64,000 nt of DNA from assembly GCA_037903355.1 (NCBI GenBank), contig JBAJFE010000029.1:62001-126000 (forward strand). Direction: 5' to 3'. The notes beneath the pieces were generated by a model that worked only from the letters and a program-made list of their open reading frames with translations, did not search any database and was not told the origin of the DNA. The stretch is from Trichuris trichiura (lineage: Eukaryota > Nematoda > Enoplea > Trichinellida > Trichuridae). A program made the translations under genes and the position numbers. Positions 15,600 to 26,745 of this stretch are shown piece by piece (position 1 is the stretch's first letter; the number at the start of each line of letters is the position of its first letter).

Positions 15600-17066
15600 T
15601 CACAACTGCTGCAATACGACCGATTGATGATCGGCAGTTTGCATTACGGGATCGACCACAGCCGGCTGGCGCATATATCCACCGGCAGCTGCCATTGATG
15701 CTGAGTGATGATGATGATAATCGCCTGCTCCAACAGCGGAAAAGGCGCCAACAAAGCTTGGATGTCTCCTGAATGATTCCGTTGAAAATGCCTGCTTCCA
15801 AATGGGATCCCGCGCAAGACTACCGTAGGCAGGCAATGGCACTTCAGCGTAAGGTTTCAAAGGGACGTCCGAAGATGGATAGGCGCCAAAGTGAGACGAC
15901 TGATGATGATTTTGCATAGAGCCAAAGCAATAGGCGTCTGCATTGCACGCCGAAGGAACAGCGGACGAAGGGAATACCTGAGTCGAATGGGCTATTGGCG
16001 AGGAAATGTCGGAAAAGGCGGACAGAGCTGAGGCGAACGAACTGCCGCTTCCTATACCAACTTCGGAAGGCGGCTTTGGCATGAATACGGCTTGCTGCTG
16101 TACGCCATGTTGCTGCTGCTGTTGCTGCGGCTGCGCTGAGATGAAATAAGGAATCGGCAGAGCTGCTGCAGTCGGGGCGCAACAAAATCCATTGGCAGCC
16201 GGCGGTTCGGACGGACGATACGCGTTTGAAAAGTAAGGATAAAAAGAGGCACAGGAATTCGTAGCTCCTTTGGGGAAGAAACGTGTTGGCTGATGATAGT
16301 CGGACGCAAAGTTGTTTACCATTGAAGTGGCTGCATCTCGATGAAAACCGTCTGCTACATAACCGGCTGAATTGGTCAATGGGTTTATGGGAGAATGATG
16401 GGCAAAATGCGGTGGCGGCATGAAAGCTGACAACGGATGCCTCTGCGTCGTAGTGTCATGGCCAAGAGCATTGCCATTCATAATCGTTTGTTCCGATTGA
16501 CGTCGTTTCGAGTAGGATAGATGAGAAGCGTTCGAGTCGAGAGCGGAACTACGTGATTGTCGTTTCCTTGACGCGCACGTCTCCTGCTGCAACCTAATTT
16601 GATCGTTGCAAGTTTGTTTCTCAATGACGGAAGACGGATTAGGTTTGGGACAACATCCGTCGACGACAACGATGGCATCCTGCGACGAAGACGACGACGA
16701 TGACAAATGACTTGAAGTGGACGGGTGGTTAAGAGGCCGCGCATTGGCGCATTTCTTTTTAGTGCACAGAGCGCCAGGCAAAAAATGGCCAGCAAAGAAA
16801 CGTTGGTCAAGGCAAATAACACACACACCACAGTCGGGTAGTCGGCAGTCGGCGCAGAAACCGCATCCGGCTCGAGCGCGACTACTTGTGGCTTCTCGTT
16901 GCAGCTTACTTTCTAATACACGTATACAACGACGAGTAACGCACGACTGCTTTTTTACGCCGGGTCCTCCGAATTGAGGATTATCCTTACAGTAGGTACA
17001 CGTGCCGCAAGCCTTTGATGTACAACCCGTACACACACCGCATCGCTGCGTTCGACAGATGCTCAT
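15600..17066 (-). CDS. Protein with two tandem CXXC zinc fingers and a long disordered tail
   Basis: Likely nuclear, CpG-DNA-binding protein. The first in-frame ATG (17066) gives 488 residues in one exon; the frame is open upstream to about 17238 without another ATG, so an upstream exon is possible. Finger 1 (residues 9-47) has the canonical CGVCTGC / CGTCTYC spacing, a QFGG in place of the usual KFGG, then KKQSC and RRC. Finger 2 (residues 68-106) keeps all eight cysteines (CGFCADC, CGVCVIC, C, C) but lacks FGG and the KQ signature, so it may not read CpG. The remaining 380 residues are Ser-, Pro-, His- and Gln-rich, with a QPQQQQQQHGVQQQ tract and no recognised enzyme domain, so it is not DNMT1, KDM2, TET or MLL. 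Paired CXXC fingers recall MBD1, but no MBD domain is visible. Exact identity unknown. Confidence 0.85.
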   Translation of the reverse strand: MSICRTQRCGVCTGCTSKACGTCTYCKDNPQFGGPGVKKQSCVTRRCIRVLESKLQREATSSRARAGCGFCADCRLPDCGVCVICLDQRFFAGHFLPGALCTKKKCANARPLNHPSTSSHLSSSSSSSQDAIVVVDGCCPKPNPSSVIEKQTCNDQIRLQQETCASRKRQSRSSALDSNASHLSYSKRRQSEQTIMNGNALGHDTTTQRHPLSAFMPPPHFAHHSPINPLTNSAGYVADGFHRDAATSMVNNFASDYHQPTRFFPKGATNSCASFYPYFSNAYRPSEPPAANGFCCAPTAAALPIPYFISAQPQQQQQQHGVQQQAVFMPKPPSEVGIGSGSSFASALSAFSDISSPIAHSTQVFPSSAVPSACNADAYCFGSMQNHHQSSHFGAYPSSDVPLKPYAEVPLPAYGSLARDPIWKQAFSTESFRRHPSFVGAFSAVGAGDYHHHHSASMAAAGGYMRQPAVVDPVMQTADHQSVVLQQL

Positions 17067-17918
17067 TCCGCTGGCTCTACCTCGGGCGCCCAACGGACGC
17101 TGTAAAAAACCATCGTCGCAGTGGGCGGAGGACAAAAAATAGCGGCCTCGGCCGTTGGCGTTCCGGTTCGACGACGAGTCGCGCGAAACGACCCAAAATC
17201 GTCTCGCATCAACACTAGAACAAATCAGGGCTTTTCATTATCAATCGATCCACCGCTGTCAGCCCAAATCGATCCCCCAAACATCACCACTGGGCCCAAA
17301 GCATATTAAAGTGATAAAAACTTCAATATGCATAATACCATAATCAATTCGTACTTGAGTGCCATGCTACTACAGACGCCCTGTGGATATGTCACCTTGA
17401 CGAGCTAGTGGTTTGTTCCCTATTCGGTTGCTTGGTTTGAACCCTTTGACCCTTGTTATAAGCCTATTTCCTCTACGTTGCCAAGTCGGGCTTGCTCGAA
17501 CAAGTTCGACCGCGAGCATTGGCGACTTGTTTTCTTTTCGATCGATTTCCTACGCCGACTTTGTACAGCTTTGAAATGAACAAACTAGACGGGAAGGCAA
17601 GGAAAATTTTGGAAAAGCGCAAAGTATCAATTCTGTTTCAAAATGTATCGCCATTGAGTCGGCGCGCGCGAAGGCGAATCCCTCGCGTTTCCAATTGACG
17701 CAAACGCTTAAATCACTGGGCTACAGTAGCCATTTCACTTAGCAAACTCTAGTAACCTGAAAATCATTTAAAGCGATAAAGGATGGGAGTCAATAGTTGG
17801 CCTTTACGGATCATTGGCGCGCCTCCGCATGTTGACGCTAATGCCAACTTGAAAGAGGAGGCCAGAGGTCGTCTTTTGCCTAACAACTGTAGATTTCAAA
17901 TGATAGTTAATATTTTAA
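17067..17918. other. Upstream region of the CXXC gene; no other gene seen
   Basis: It includes the open but ATG-less extension of the CXXC frame to about 17238. Short plus-strand frames here are antisense to that extension. Confidence 0.4.
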
Positions 17919-18005
17919 AGAAATAAAACATTTTTTGGCTTCTTTTTGTACGGATTTTCTCTGTCCCGTTGAAAAAAAAATTTTTATTAATAAACTGTCC
18001 GTAGC

Positions 18006-18034
18006 TTTCGGGTCTGAACTTGACCCGTCATCAG
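18006..18034 (-). ncRNA. Hammerhead-ribozyme-like core of PLE-1
   Basis: Reads CTGATGA, then GGGTC / GACCC as a perfect 5-bp stem with a short loop, then GAAA. Hammerhead motifs are known in Penelope-like elements (established). Stems I and III and a cleavage site were not identified here, so activity is uncertain. Confidence 0.5.
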
Positions 18035-18172
18035 CGGTCTAAGGATTGACTTATGAATAAAGTGTACTAGTAACGTGCAAGGTGTATAGCTGTTTAAGGG
18101 CAAGTGTATTAAAGTGGGCCTTGTAGTTCTTTTCTCTTTGTCTGTCAGCACTTCGAGCGGGTGAATCCAATT

Positions 18173-19995
18173 TTAGTTGAGCGAGCAACAATTCGAGCGG
18201 GTTACAATATTCGTCCATATTTCATTTATTTCCGCTCCTTTATCTCGGTTGTAGGTTGTGTTGTTTCTAATATACAGAGCTTCCTTAATTTTTCGTAAGC
18301 GTGCATTCTTTTCATAACATAAAACTTTTGCGCCAAGGCTTAGATTGCAATGTGATGCGTGTTCCACAACAGCTGAGGCTAGTATTGCTTTCTCCGTGGT
18401 GATCCTTGGGTCTGATATTGGTCTTCCACGTTGTCTTGTGTGGTTGTTGCCGTTGCTGAGAATGTTTTTAGCGTTGTTATAAGTGGTTAACCCCTTTATG
18501 TGCTCATTGAATCTATGTTCGAGGGCGTTGCCCGTTTCCCCAATGTACACTCCTGAACAGGGACATTCGATTGCGTAGACTAATCCTGTCCTTTTGTTTT
18601 TTGGGATTTTCGTTTTGTCCTTCCGGAGAATTGTCCTGAGGTTGAGGAAGTCTTTGAAAAAGACTCGGAACCCTAACCGTTTTCCTAACTGGACAATCTT
18701 TTCTCCTAGTCCTGCCACATAGGGGATAACTAAGCGTATATCAAGCAAATTACTTAGTTGCCGTGATTCCTGGTTGCGCAGCTTTTGCTTGAATACTTGG
18801 TCAATAAAAGATTTCGGGTAGTCATTTTTGTAGAATGTTTTTCTAATGTAGTTGAATTCCGATCGGAGAAATTCTGGATCACATAAATTGATTGCTCTGT
18901 TAATCATTCCCGAGAGGATTCCGCGCATTACTGAGCGTGGATGGTGCGATGAGAAATTAAGATATTGGTCAGTGTGTGTTGGTTTTCTGTAAACTCTGGT
19001 TTTTAGTCCTTGATTAGTGCGAATAATCAGTGTGTCAAGGAAGGGGAGGGTTCGGTTTGATTCTTTCTCCATTGTAAAAACGATTTGATTGGGGCATACG
19101 CTGTTAAGAAATTCTAGAAACTGTTCTTCCTTTCCATTTTTGATAATTACGAAGATGTCATCTACGTATCTTTTGAATAGTCGTGGGGCTATTTGCCTAT
19201 CTACCGTTTTCAACATTTGCCTTTCAAAACTCTCCATGAATATTTCGGCCAGGATAGGAGATAGTGGGTTGCCCATAGGGACACCGTTAGATTGTTTGTA
19301 GAACTTATTATCAAACATGAAGTAATTGCTTTCTTGCATACAGAATGATACCAACTTGACAATGTGGAAAGGATTTAACTTGGTTCTGGTGAACAAATTT
19401 GTGTCTGTATTGAGGAGATTGTATAGTGTATCGAGAGTTTTCGAAATCGGAATGCTAGGGAATAAATCTTTTACATCGTAGCTAACTAAGATTTCGTCCG
19501 GTTCTAGATGGTATTCTCGTATTTCGTTGACGAAGGTGTTACTATTTTTGACGAAGGACGGTTCTTTGCCAGTTAGTGGTTTGATCACCTTTTTCAAATA
19601 TCGGCTGAGCTCACTTGTGGTGCTGTTAATTGTGGAAACTATTGGTCTTAGTGGGACCTCCGGTTTGTGCACTTTAGGCAGGCCGTAGAGCTGAGGGGGT
19701 CTGTAATTTGATGTGAACCTAAGATGCTTCGCTATCTTGATGATTTCTGGTTCCTTGGTTTCTGTGCCGTATGTGATGAGAAGGGAACGAAGATTCTTCC
19801 GTGACAATTCTGTAAGGTCATTGGGCAAAGGTGTATAACTGTCCGTGTTCAAGATAGTTATCATTTTTTTCGTTGTAGGTGGTTCTGTCGAGTAGGACAA
19901 TTCTATTGCCTTTATCTGCTTTAGTTATAATTCTATCAGGCTGCCTTTAAGTCGATTTAAGCAGTTGACCTCATATCGGCTTAAGTTTGGGGTGT
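18173..19995 (-). pseudogene. PLE-1 reverse transcriptase with GIY-YIG endonuclease, N-terminally broken
   Basis: Uninterrupted frame of about 575 codons from 19900 to 18173. The RT core has LYGLPKVHKP, SYDVKDLFPSIPI, NGVPMGNPLSPILAEIFME and the catalytic RYVDDIFVII. The C-terminal GIY-YIG nuclease has TGLVYAIECPCSGVYIGETG followed by HRFNEH and a downstream Cys/His linker. The conserved upstream segment ITKADKGNRIVLLDRTTYN is present at about 19870-19930 but in another frame: a run of seven A (minus strand, 19864-19870) has shifted it by one base relative to the main ORF. Further upstream the frame has stops. The apparent start near 19900 is a TTG and not a true initiator. Likely a dead 5'-truncated copy. 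Confidence 0.9.
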
Positions 19996-20452
19996 TGTTG
20001 AAGCGGTGATCTAGGATTAACGTAGATAAATCCCGCTTAATCTGCGTGGCTTAGACATAGAAAATCCGTACAAAAAGAAGCTAAAAAATGAAATTATTTG
20101 GTCCCGTGCGAAGACATTATATCTTCAGAAATAAAACATTTTTGAAAACATTCCACTTCGCTCTGACTGCTTCTTTACTAGCAAGCTAACCATACGCCCG
20201 AAAGTGACGGGCGCTACAAAACTGAATCAACTTTTCGGCTGCGAAGAATAAGAGGTTTTGCCGGCGACGACGGAATAGTCATGTCAAAAAATGTAATTTC
20301 GAAATACGCACGCGTGAAATTTAGTTTTTAATGTAACTACTAGCGTCGTTTGCGCAAACAAAAGCTCCGGATTTAATTCAAGATAATATAAACATGCAAA
20401 TCATTTTTGGTTACTGTATCATTCTTCTCTTTTGCAATTTCGGGAAGGTCGG

Positions 20453-22522
20453 ATGTCGTGTTTTATTCCACGTTTTACGTACGGTAAGTTGAATAACTTT
20501 TTAAAGTGTACATTCTGGTTTCTTAGTAAAGCGATTTTTTCAAGCATTTCGGTTTGGGCCTTTTTAAGGTCACCCTCAGAGCTGCCTAGGTTAATGCCCT
20601 GCTCGTAAGCCTTGCCATCAAATGCCTATTATTTCAAAGACTTTGTTTTAACTTTTTTTGTCTTCGTTCGTCTTAACATTTTTGTTACCGCAGAAACGGC
20701 TAGCTTTTTGGCTACATTTCATTTTCTCTATTTACTCCCCCGCTGTAATAAGCTGCATTTAGGAGAGAAGGAAGAACCTGTGTTTGTCTGCAATTCGTCT
20801 GAGTCGAAAAATGCGTTGGCCATTTTCGAATCGTCTTTGCAACGCTTGAAAGACGAATCGAACTTTGAGTTTGGGTAAGTGGTAGTCAAGCTCTATGTAC
20901 GCGAAGTCGTATCGTTTGTTCGAATGCCGCGTTACTGTAGCAAAACTGGCGAAGAATGTTGTATGAAAATATGAGCGTTTGTAAAGCAGGGTACAAATTT
21001 GATGTTTTTCTACGTTAAAATGACAGTTATAATAGGTTTACTAGCTTGACGTAGCTTACCGCGTGCAAGTACGGCAAACATCCCTTCAGTACAAAGGGTT
21101 TATTCCCTACTGTGAAAACAAAACTGCCAGAGTTGCCTAGTTTCACTGACAGCGCCAGCATTAGTTTTTTGTTGTTTAAAAAGTCGCTAGTACTGTACCG
21201 CCTAACAGCGAGTGTGTTGGGAGTAAGCAGTTGCTTAATGTAGCGTAGGGCATTTTAAATACTCTTTCGCATTGTGAGCTTATTTAATTTTAAAATTAAT
21301 AGTCTGTTTCCTTCGCTGCGGTGGGAGACGGTTGATTGAAGGAAAGATAATTTGCGAAATTTAGAACCTCTTTTATAACGCCAGTAGTCAAGTAGGAAGC
21401 GTTTTTTTATCGTTCGCTAAATGCTTAGCAATAACGCCTGATAAATATGCAATTAAAAAAAGCTTGAGTACCGTAATCACTCAAATATTTAAAAGGCATT
21501 CAAGTTCATTGCAAGTAACTTTTTTTTATTTTCAGGCAAGGTTCAAATGACCGTGAAGGCGAGAACGATGGGGCAGGCGGAGACCAAAATGAGTATGCAT
21601 TTTATTGTTCTAAAGCGAACTAAAAATTATTTGCCATATGTGGCTTTTCCCATGTTTGTCAAAGGTTGTTTGCCCCAATGACTTTTTCTTCAGTCGTTTG
21701 CATGTCAAGCGTGATCCAATGGTTGAATCACCAATGAAAATGTACCGAAAGCGCACGAAAGACCGTCAGAGGAGTAAGTTGCTTTTTCAACTACGTTTCT
21801 TTGTTCCGTTTCGCCATTTATGAATTGCTTTACTCACTCATTCAACTTTCTAAGCGAATGGGTTGCGTTCGAGTGATAGAAACGTTTAAAAAATATTTTT
21901 TGTGATAGATTTCGCCTTACGACGATAAAGTTTATTGACAAGTAGTTTGTATTTGTGTTTGAGCTGTATACTTTCAGAAGTCGTGTTTGAACTGTGTCAA
22001 AAATCGTTCGAACTGAAGAACATAAGTGGTCCATACTCTTTGTACAGACTTTGCCGTACTTGGGTACATGGAAGAGACGACTGTCGTCCTTATAATTCGC
22101 AAGAACAAAGGCAAGATGAAGAAGCGGGAGACCGATCTCCAACAGGACAAGACGGAGAGCCGGTAAAATGCTCCGTTCGGCGTTGGTATGGTTTGTTGGT
22201 CTGACACTGATTTTTCAAATTTTTGATTGAATCCACAAAACTTGCAACTTACACACTTCCACCACCCAGTCCAAAACGTGAGACTTCTCCTATCGTCCAG
22301 CAGAGGCCGAAACCTCCCGTTTTTGATGATTTGAAATCGGATAATGACGAGTCGCCCGAAAAAGATGCAGCCGATGCGGATATGATGTTGCGTGCCTATA
22401 TACCTTACTGGAAGCAAGTGAAGAGAAATGCTAACAGAGAAAGTCGTATGGCTTACAAGGAATATCACAAAAGCTTTGAAGCTCTGAAAACTATGTACAT
22501 TCCTTCGCAGGGCAAGAACTGA
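20453..22522 (+). CDS. LIN37: LIN37, subunit of the DREAM/MuvB complex
   Basis: LIN37 is a core MuvB subunit that helps repress cell-cycle genes in quiescent cells (established). Exons in phase: 20453-20483 (candidate start), 20763-20874, 21536-21592, 21694-21773, 21978-22162, and a last exon from about 22226 to 22522; about 254 residues against 246 in human. Family landmarks: an N-terminal helix SESKNALAIFESSLQRLK, the central SGPYSLYRLCRTWVHG matching the conserved PLYPICRAWMR region, YTLPPPSP matching YKLPPPTP, and a C-terminal helix ending MAYKEYHKSFEALKTMY. The first exon (MSCFIPRFTYG) is supported only by phase and splice sites. The acceptor of the last exon is odd: there is no AG between the donor at 22163 and the conserved YTLPPP codons. 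Confidence 0.88.
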
Positions 22523-23879
22523 TCGAATACTTCGTTTAAATATCATTTATATACTAATCGACACTTATAATCGCTTTCGCATGGGTTGCAGCTTAACATT
22601 GCTATAATATTTTCCGAGGCAAAAAGAGAGCCGTGAAGATGATGTTCGTCCAATAGTTTTACATGTGTCCTTTGTACCTTTTTTTCTCAATTAGTAAACA
22701 AAGTAAGTTGTTTTTTTTACATATGAGAAACAAATCGAAAGCTGCAAGACGTATTGCAACCTTGTAATTTGCATTTCTTCATGTAAGAAAGCTTTTGAAT
22801 GATTCGAAAGGCAGACCTAATGCAAGGCCTACAAGATGGATGTGCTTGTCAAATTAATGCTAGCAGATGTGTGCCTGCGAATATTTTAATGCTTATGTTA
22901 ACATGTTAACAGGAAAGGTTTTCTGGGTGCTTTGTTTTTGCGATGCGATTTGAAGGAAACAATTTAGAGATGGGCGGAAAGTCGTTCCAGTATGTATAGG
23001 CATTTATGACTTCCAAAGCTACTTTATTGTTATAGCATTAAGTGACGGTCTGCTGCTGCTGACTTTAAACTTAGTCTTTAACTAATATTACTGTAACGTT
23101 TCCTTATTTTGCTTTAGCAAAGTGACCTTATTGCTCCAGGAAACGTCCATAGCTTTTCGTATACTTTAAAATTCTTGAACTTCATTAACTGCCCATTTTG
23201 GCTATATAACGTGCTCTTTTATTTTATTGAAATAGCGCCTGATTTTTCTATACATTAATGGCTGATGGACGATTGCCTTTAACAGATTAACGTAAGTTAT
23301 CTAAACTATTTTTGAATTGAACTAACATGATTTCATTGAACCTGTTTGATACGTTACATTTTTTTGCGTACGACATCGAGTGTGTTCTCGCTTGCTGTAG
23401 GTGATGTCTCTTCTTCATTTTTAAAATGACATCTTGCGGATCATTTTGTTTTTTGCTTAGGCGGACACGTCTTATTTTTGAAAACGTACGCTAATGATAG
23501 AACACGTGAAATGCGCGTTTTTAAAAACAAACGTGTTAGTGCGTTCAGTCCGTATATTTGCTTTGTTCTTACGCAGCGTACGTCAAACGTTTCGCTGATA
23601 GAGCTATCGAAATGTGATAGTCAGGTTCACACAGTGAAATTGAAATGCTCAGGTACAAAGAATAATCAAGTTCGAAGATACAGTCTTCTGTCTTCATATT
23701 CGTTCTCTGACGATTGGATCGTCGACAAAGCCACTTTACAAAGTGCAACTATTTTATCCATTTCTGGGAAATACCATTTTCATATTTGCGATGTCAGAAT
23801 TTGTAAAGCCTAAAATATAAATGCACGGTAGTCACGCTGTATTTGCTGAAAGCAGAATACCTGGGAAACCCATGGTTTC
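22523..23879. other. Intergenic; nothing firm
   Basis: Contains an open frame at 23478-23813 that begins with TTG and shows no domain. No exon chain was found. Confidence 0.45.
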
Positions 23880-24560
23880 GGAATATTTACGTCATCTGTG
23901 GCTTATACGTGGCACACAATGCTTATAACTGGAATAGCTACGGCATAGATGTAGAATTTGTGATGTATATCAATGCATGAATGGAATATTCATCGAATAC
24001 ATGGCACCTACGTGCTTTAATTTGCAAATAGGCAAGGTATTTATGATATCCACCCTTTTCACGGTATACACGTATTCTCTATGTTGTATGTACTTGCAGG
24101 GGGGAATATTGTGTGCGTGTGTAGCATACAGACAGTGAACATTGCATACAGATAGGATATTTGTGGTATATATGGTTTACAGCCACTCGTATATGCTTGC
24201 CTACAGGTTATATGTATGCCATATATGTTATGCGCGCGGTATAAATTGTTTTTAAGTAGAGCATCTGTGATATAATGGGTCTCCAGACGCACGTGTAGTG
24301 ACTGTGGCGCACGCTGTTGCAAAGAGCGGATATTTACAACGCCTGCGGCAAACATGCGGTATCCATTGCTTGTAAAGAACGTGTTCTCAATATGCAGCGT
24401 CTCCAAAGTACAAATAGTGTATACCACGCGCATATATGCCACAGAGTTACTCTGCAGGCGGGAATATATGACATAGATACTACATAGTACAAATATCCTA
24501 TTACTTACCTTCTATGCATCAAGTATACTAGGTTTACGTCAAGCAAACTGTATACGTGAG
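23880..24560. repeat. Degenerate satellite-like region rich in GGAATATT / TATATGCC words
   Basis: Repeated diverged blocks of about 50 bp starting with GGAATATT- or GGATATTT-like words and containing ATATATGG, GGTATACA and GCATACA variants. No exact period could be fixed by eye. Confidence 0.4.
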
Positions 24561-24744
24561 TGCAGGCATGGCAACCGAACAAATAGCTTCTAGGCTAAGT
24601 TGAAATCAAGTTGGTTAGGTCAAGTTGAAGCCCCCTCAGAAAAGCTTCTGTTATGCACTATTAGAGGGTGTACATCTGCTAACAATGGGTTGGTTAAATT
24701 TTTTTGAAACTTAAACTACAAAGCCCGCAGTTCCATGTTTTCTT

Positions 24745-24990
24745 TTAGCAAAACTTTGGCGGGTTTTGTCGATTATGGAACCCGCAGTCATACTGTAACT
24801 CTGTCAGCCATCCTGCTTTACAATTACCAAAACCTAAACCTAAATGTAAGGCCTATTTTTTGGCTTAGACTCAAGTACGGACAAAACAGGGTGACGGCCG
24901 CGCTCGTCAGTAGAGGCACAACGGGATAAGGGCGTGTTTGCTAGAAAGGAAACTGCATTTTCTAGACTGTAGCGCGGTTACTTGACATGG
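24745..24990 (+). repeat. Dispersed repeat, copy 1
   Basis: Shares an ordered series of blocks with 28955-29200 in the same orientation: GTCATACTGTA, GGCTTAGA followed by a spaced AAAACAGGGTGA-like block, GCTAGAAAGGAA, CTGCATTT and GCGGTT. Roughly 70 percent similar by eye. No coding potential; possibly a SINE- or MITE-like element. Confidence 0.6.
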
Positions 24991-26745
24991 TCCTATTTTC
25001 TGCCTTTACATATTGTTTATTACAACGTCATAATGAACGTTAATGATTCCATACTTATACACTCGTCTAATTGCGTTGTTTTTATTAGCTTATTAGGTTT
25101 GTAATGAAAGGTACTCGCTGATCTGGTCCGGTGTCTTACCTACCCGTTTGCGCCGTTTACTCTTATATGTTTGATGATAGGGCTTAACATCTCTGATCTC
25201 CGCAAAAACTCGGCAAGCCTTGCTGCGTAGTACCGTATAAACCTGCATTTTTGCTGTCTTTGAGTAGTTACAGTACAACTGGTGGGCCGCTAAAAGAAAA
25301 AACACTGCCAACGTGTTACGTAAAGATTCGATCGTGCATTTTCAATTGACAAAATGAGCTCAGTGCCTACATCAACTGCTGATGTCTTTCATTACGACGA
25401 CAAAGAGCGTTGTATTTTAGAAGCAGCAGCATCCTACGAAATCAAAGTATAAACTACTTAGCAACGTAAGGCATTATGTGACTAAGTAAAAACCTTTTCA
25501 CGCGCTAACTGGTTTGCGTCTTTCAGTAGCATTGAAGATTGTTTACTTTCTACGCTTTCGCTGAGGTGGCGTAACCAGATAATCTTATTTCTCGTGTGCA
25601 GTCAAACAGTGTGCAATCACGAGCAAGCAGTTTGGAAATTGATGCCGTGAGATTCCCCTGAACAATCAGGCCTCCAAATTGCCTTAACGTACAGCCAAGC
25701 TCAGTGTTACATTACTGTAGGTGCCACTGGTGAGATGAGAGGCTTAATGAATTGAACTTCCTGCCCGTACTATCACCATGTCGATATTGTTCGTACAAAC
25801 TGTATGAAAAACTACACTGACATCTCAAAAAATGTTTCCGTATATTTTCCCTGCGCCAACTGAAGTTCGCAACCAGTTTATGTGCAGGAATAGACGAAAA
25901 CGTAAAATTTTAGCTTGCGTCACCCAAAAGACAACCATTTCTGCATAACCAATAGCAAGTGAGGGTTGTTAAGGTAACGCAAGCAAGTTTACGGCCTACG
26001 ATGTCAATGCTACGTCGGCTGAAGGTCAAGCCGGCGGTGTCAATCGAAAATTTATTCGACAAAAAAATAAACTTGAATTCTTTATCGTAGTTCATCCTGT
26101 TATTTTTGACCTTCGAAATTAGCGCTGTATCTACATTTGTTGAGCGAGGGGGTTACGTTAACTTTCTAAAATTGAAATGCGAACTGAACCTGCAAATTCG
26201 TAAAGCACCTCTGTAACAGTGACCCTTTTTTGCTTGGATTATTGTGCGCAACAAATTGGCTTAATAAGTGTGACTCCCTGCTTGCCCGAGTAGTGGTGCC
26301 GCATTAGTTTTTCAATTGTTTGAAGCGTTTCGGGCAGTCATTTTCTCTAGCTTGCATTAAAACGTTTGATTTGGTCAGTTTCCTTTTTGCCTTTTTTCCT
26401 GCATGTCGAACGAGTAGCAATACGGAAAGATAACATCATGGCAACTGGAGCTCGCGCCGACGATGGCTTACATGCCTTTTTGTATTTAGATAACGAAGCG
26501 ACGTAAAGTAGTAGTTTAAGCAAAACGTATTTGAAGAACGAATTATTTCACCTGCTCCGCCTGGAGCCTCAGCTGCAGTTAAAAAAGCGACCTTTTTGCT
26601 AGCCTCATTTTCCTTAAGGCAACAGACCGGCAATAGCTAAAGGTAGTATTCATTTCTAGCGCTAATAATGCTGTTATTTTAGGCTAAAGACTCGTTCTTT
26701 TTGCCCACTTTCTTCTCTCCGAAGAACAGCAACGCTCGGTGGAAA
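24991..26745. other. Intergenic upstream of UBE2G1; possible unresolved minus-strand exons
   Basis: On the minus strand a strong acceptor (TTTTTTCTTTTAG, ending near 25292) opens a frame to 25093 ending in KSKRRKRVGKTPDQISEYL, and a 61-codon ATG frame lies at 25910-26095. They could belong to one small gene, but no domain is recognised and linkage is not shown. Confidence 0.3.

Larger units (their letters stand above)
17919..20143 (-). mobile_element. Penelope-like element PLE-1, 5'-truncated, with target-site duplication
   Basis: A reverse-transcriptase/GIY-YIG element in minus orientation. A 17-bp direct repeat, AGAAATAAAACATTTTT, at 17919-17935 and 20127-20143 is the likely target-site duplication. 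Just inside, CTTCTTTTTGTACGGATTT near 17939 recurs inverted near 20063-20081 within a longer imperfect inverted repeat, matching the inverted end pieces often seen at Penelope insertions. The 3' end (left in the window) carries a hammerhead-like core and an A/T-rich tract. The 5' part of the element is missing and the remaining N-terminal coding sequence is frame-disrupted. Confidence 0.85.

Noticed and set aside
15597..15606. CRE palindrome TGACGTCA at the stop codon of the CXXC gene
   Set aside because: A single 8-bp match at the end of a coding region is expected by chance and has no promoter context.
23478..23813. 111-codon plus-strand frame as a gene
   Set aside because: It starts with TTG, lacks a domain and has no neighbouring exons in phase.
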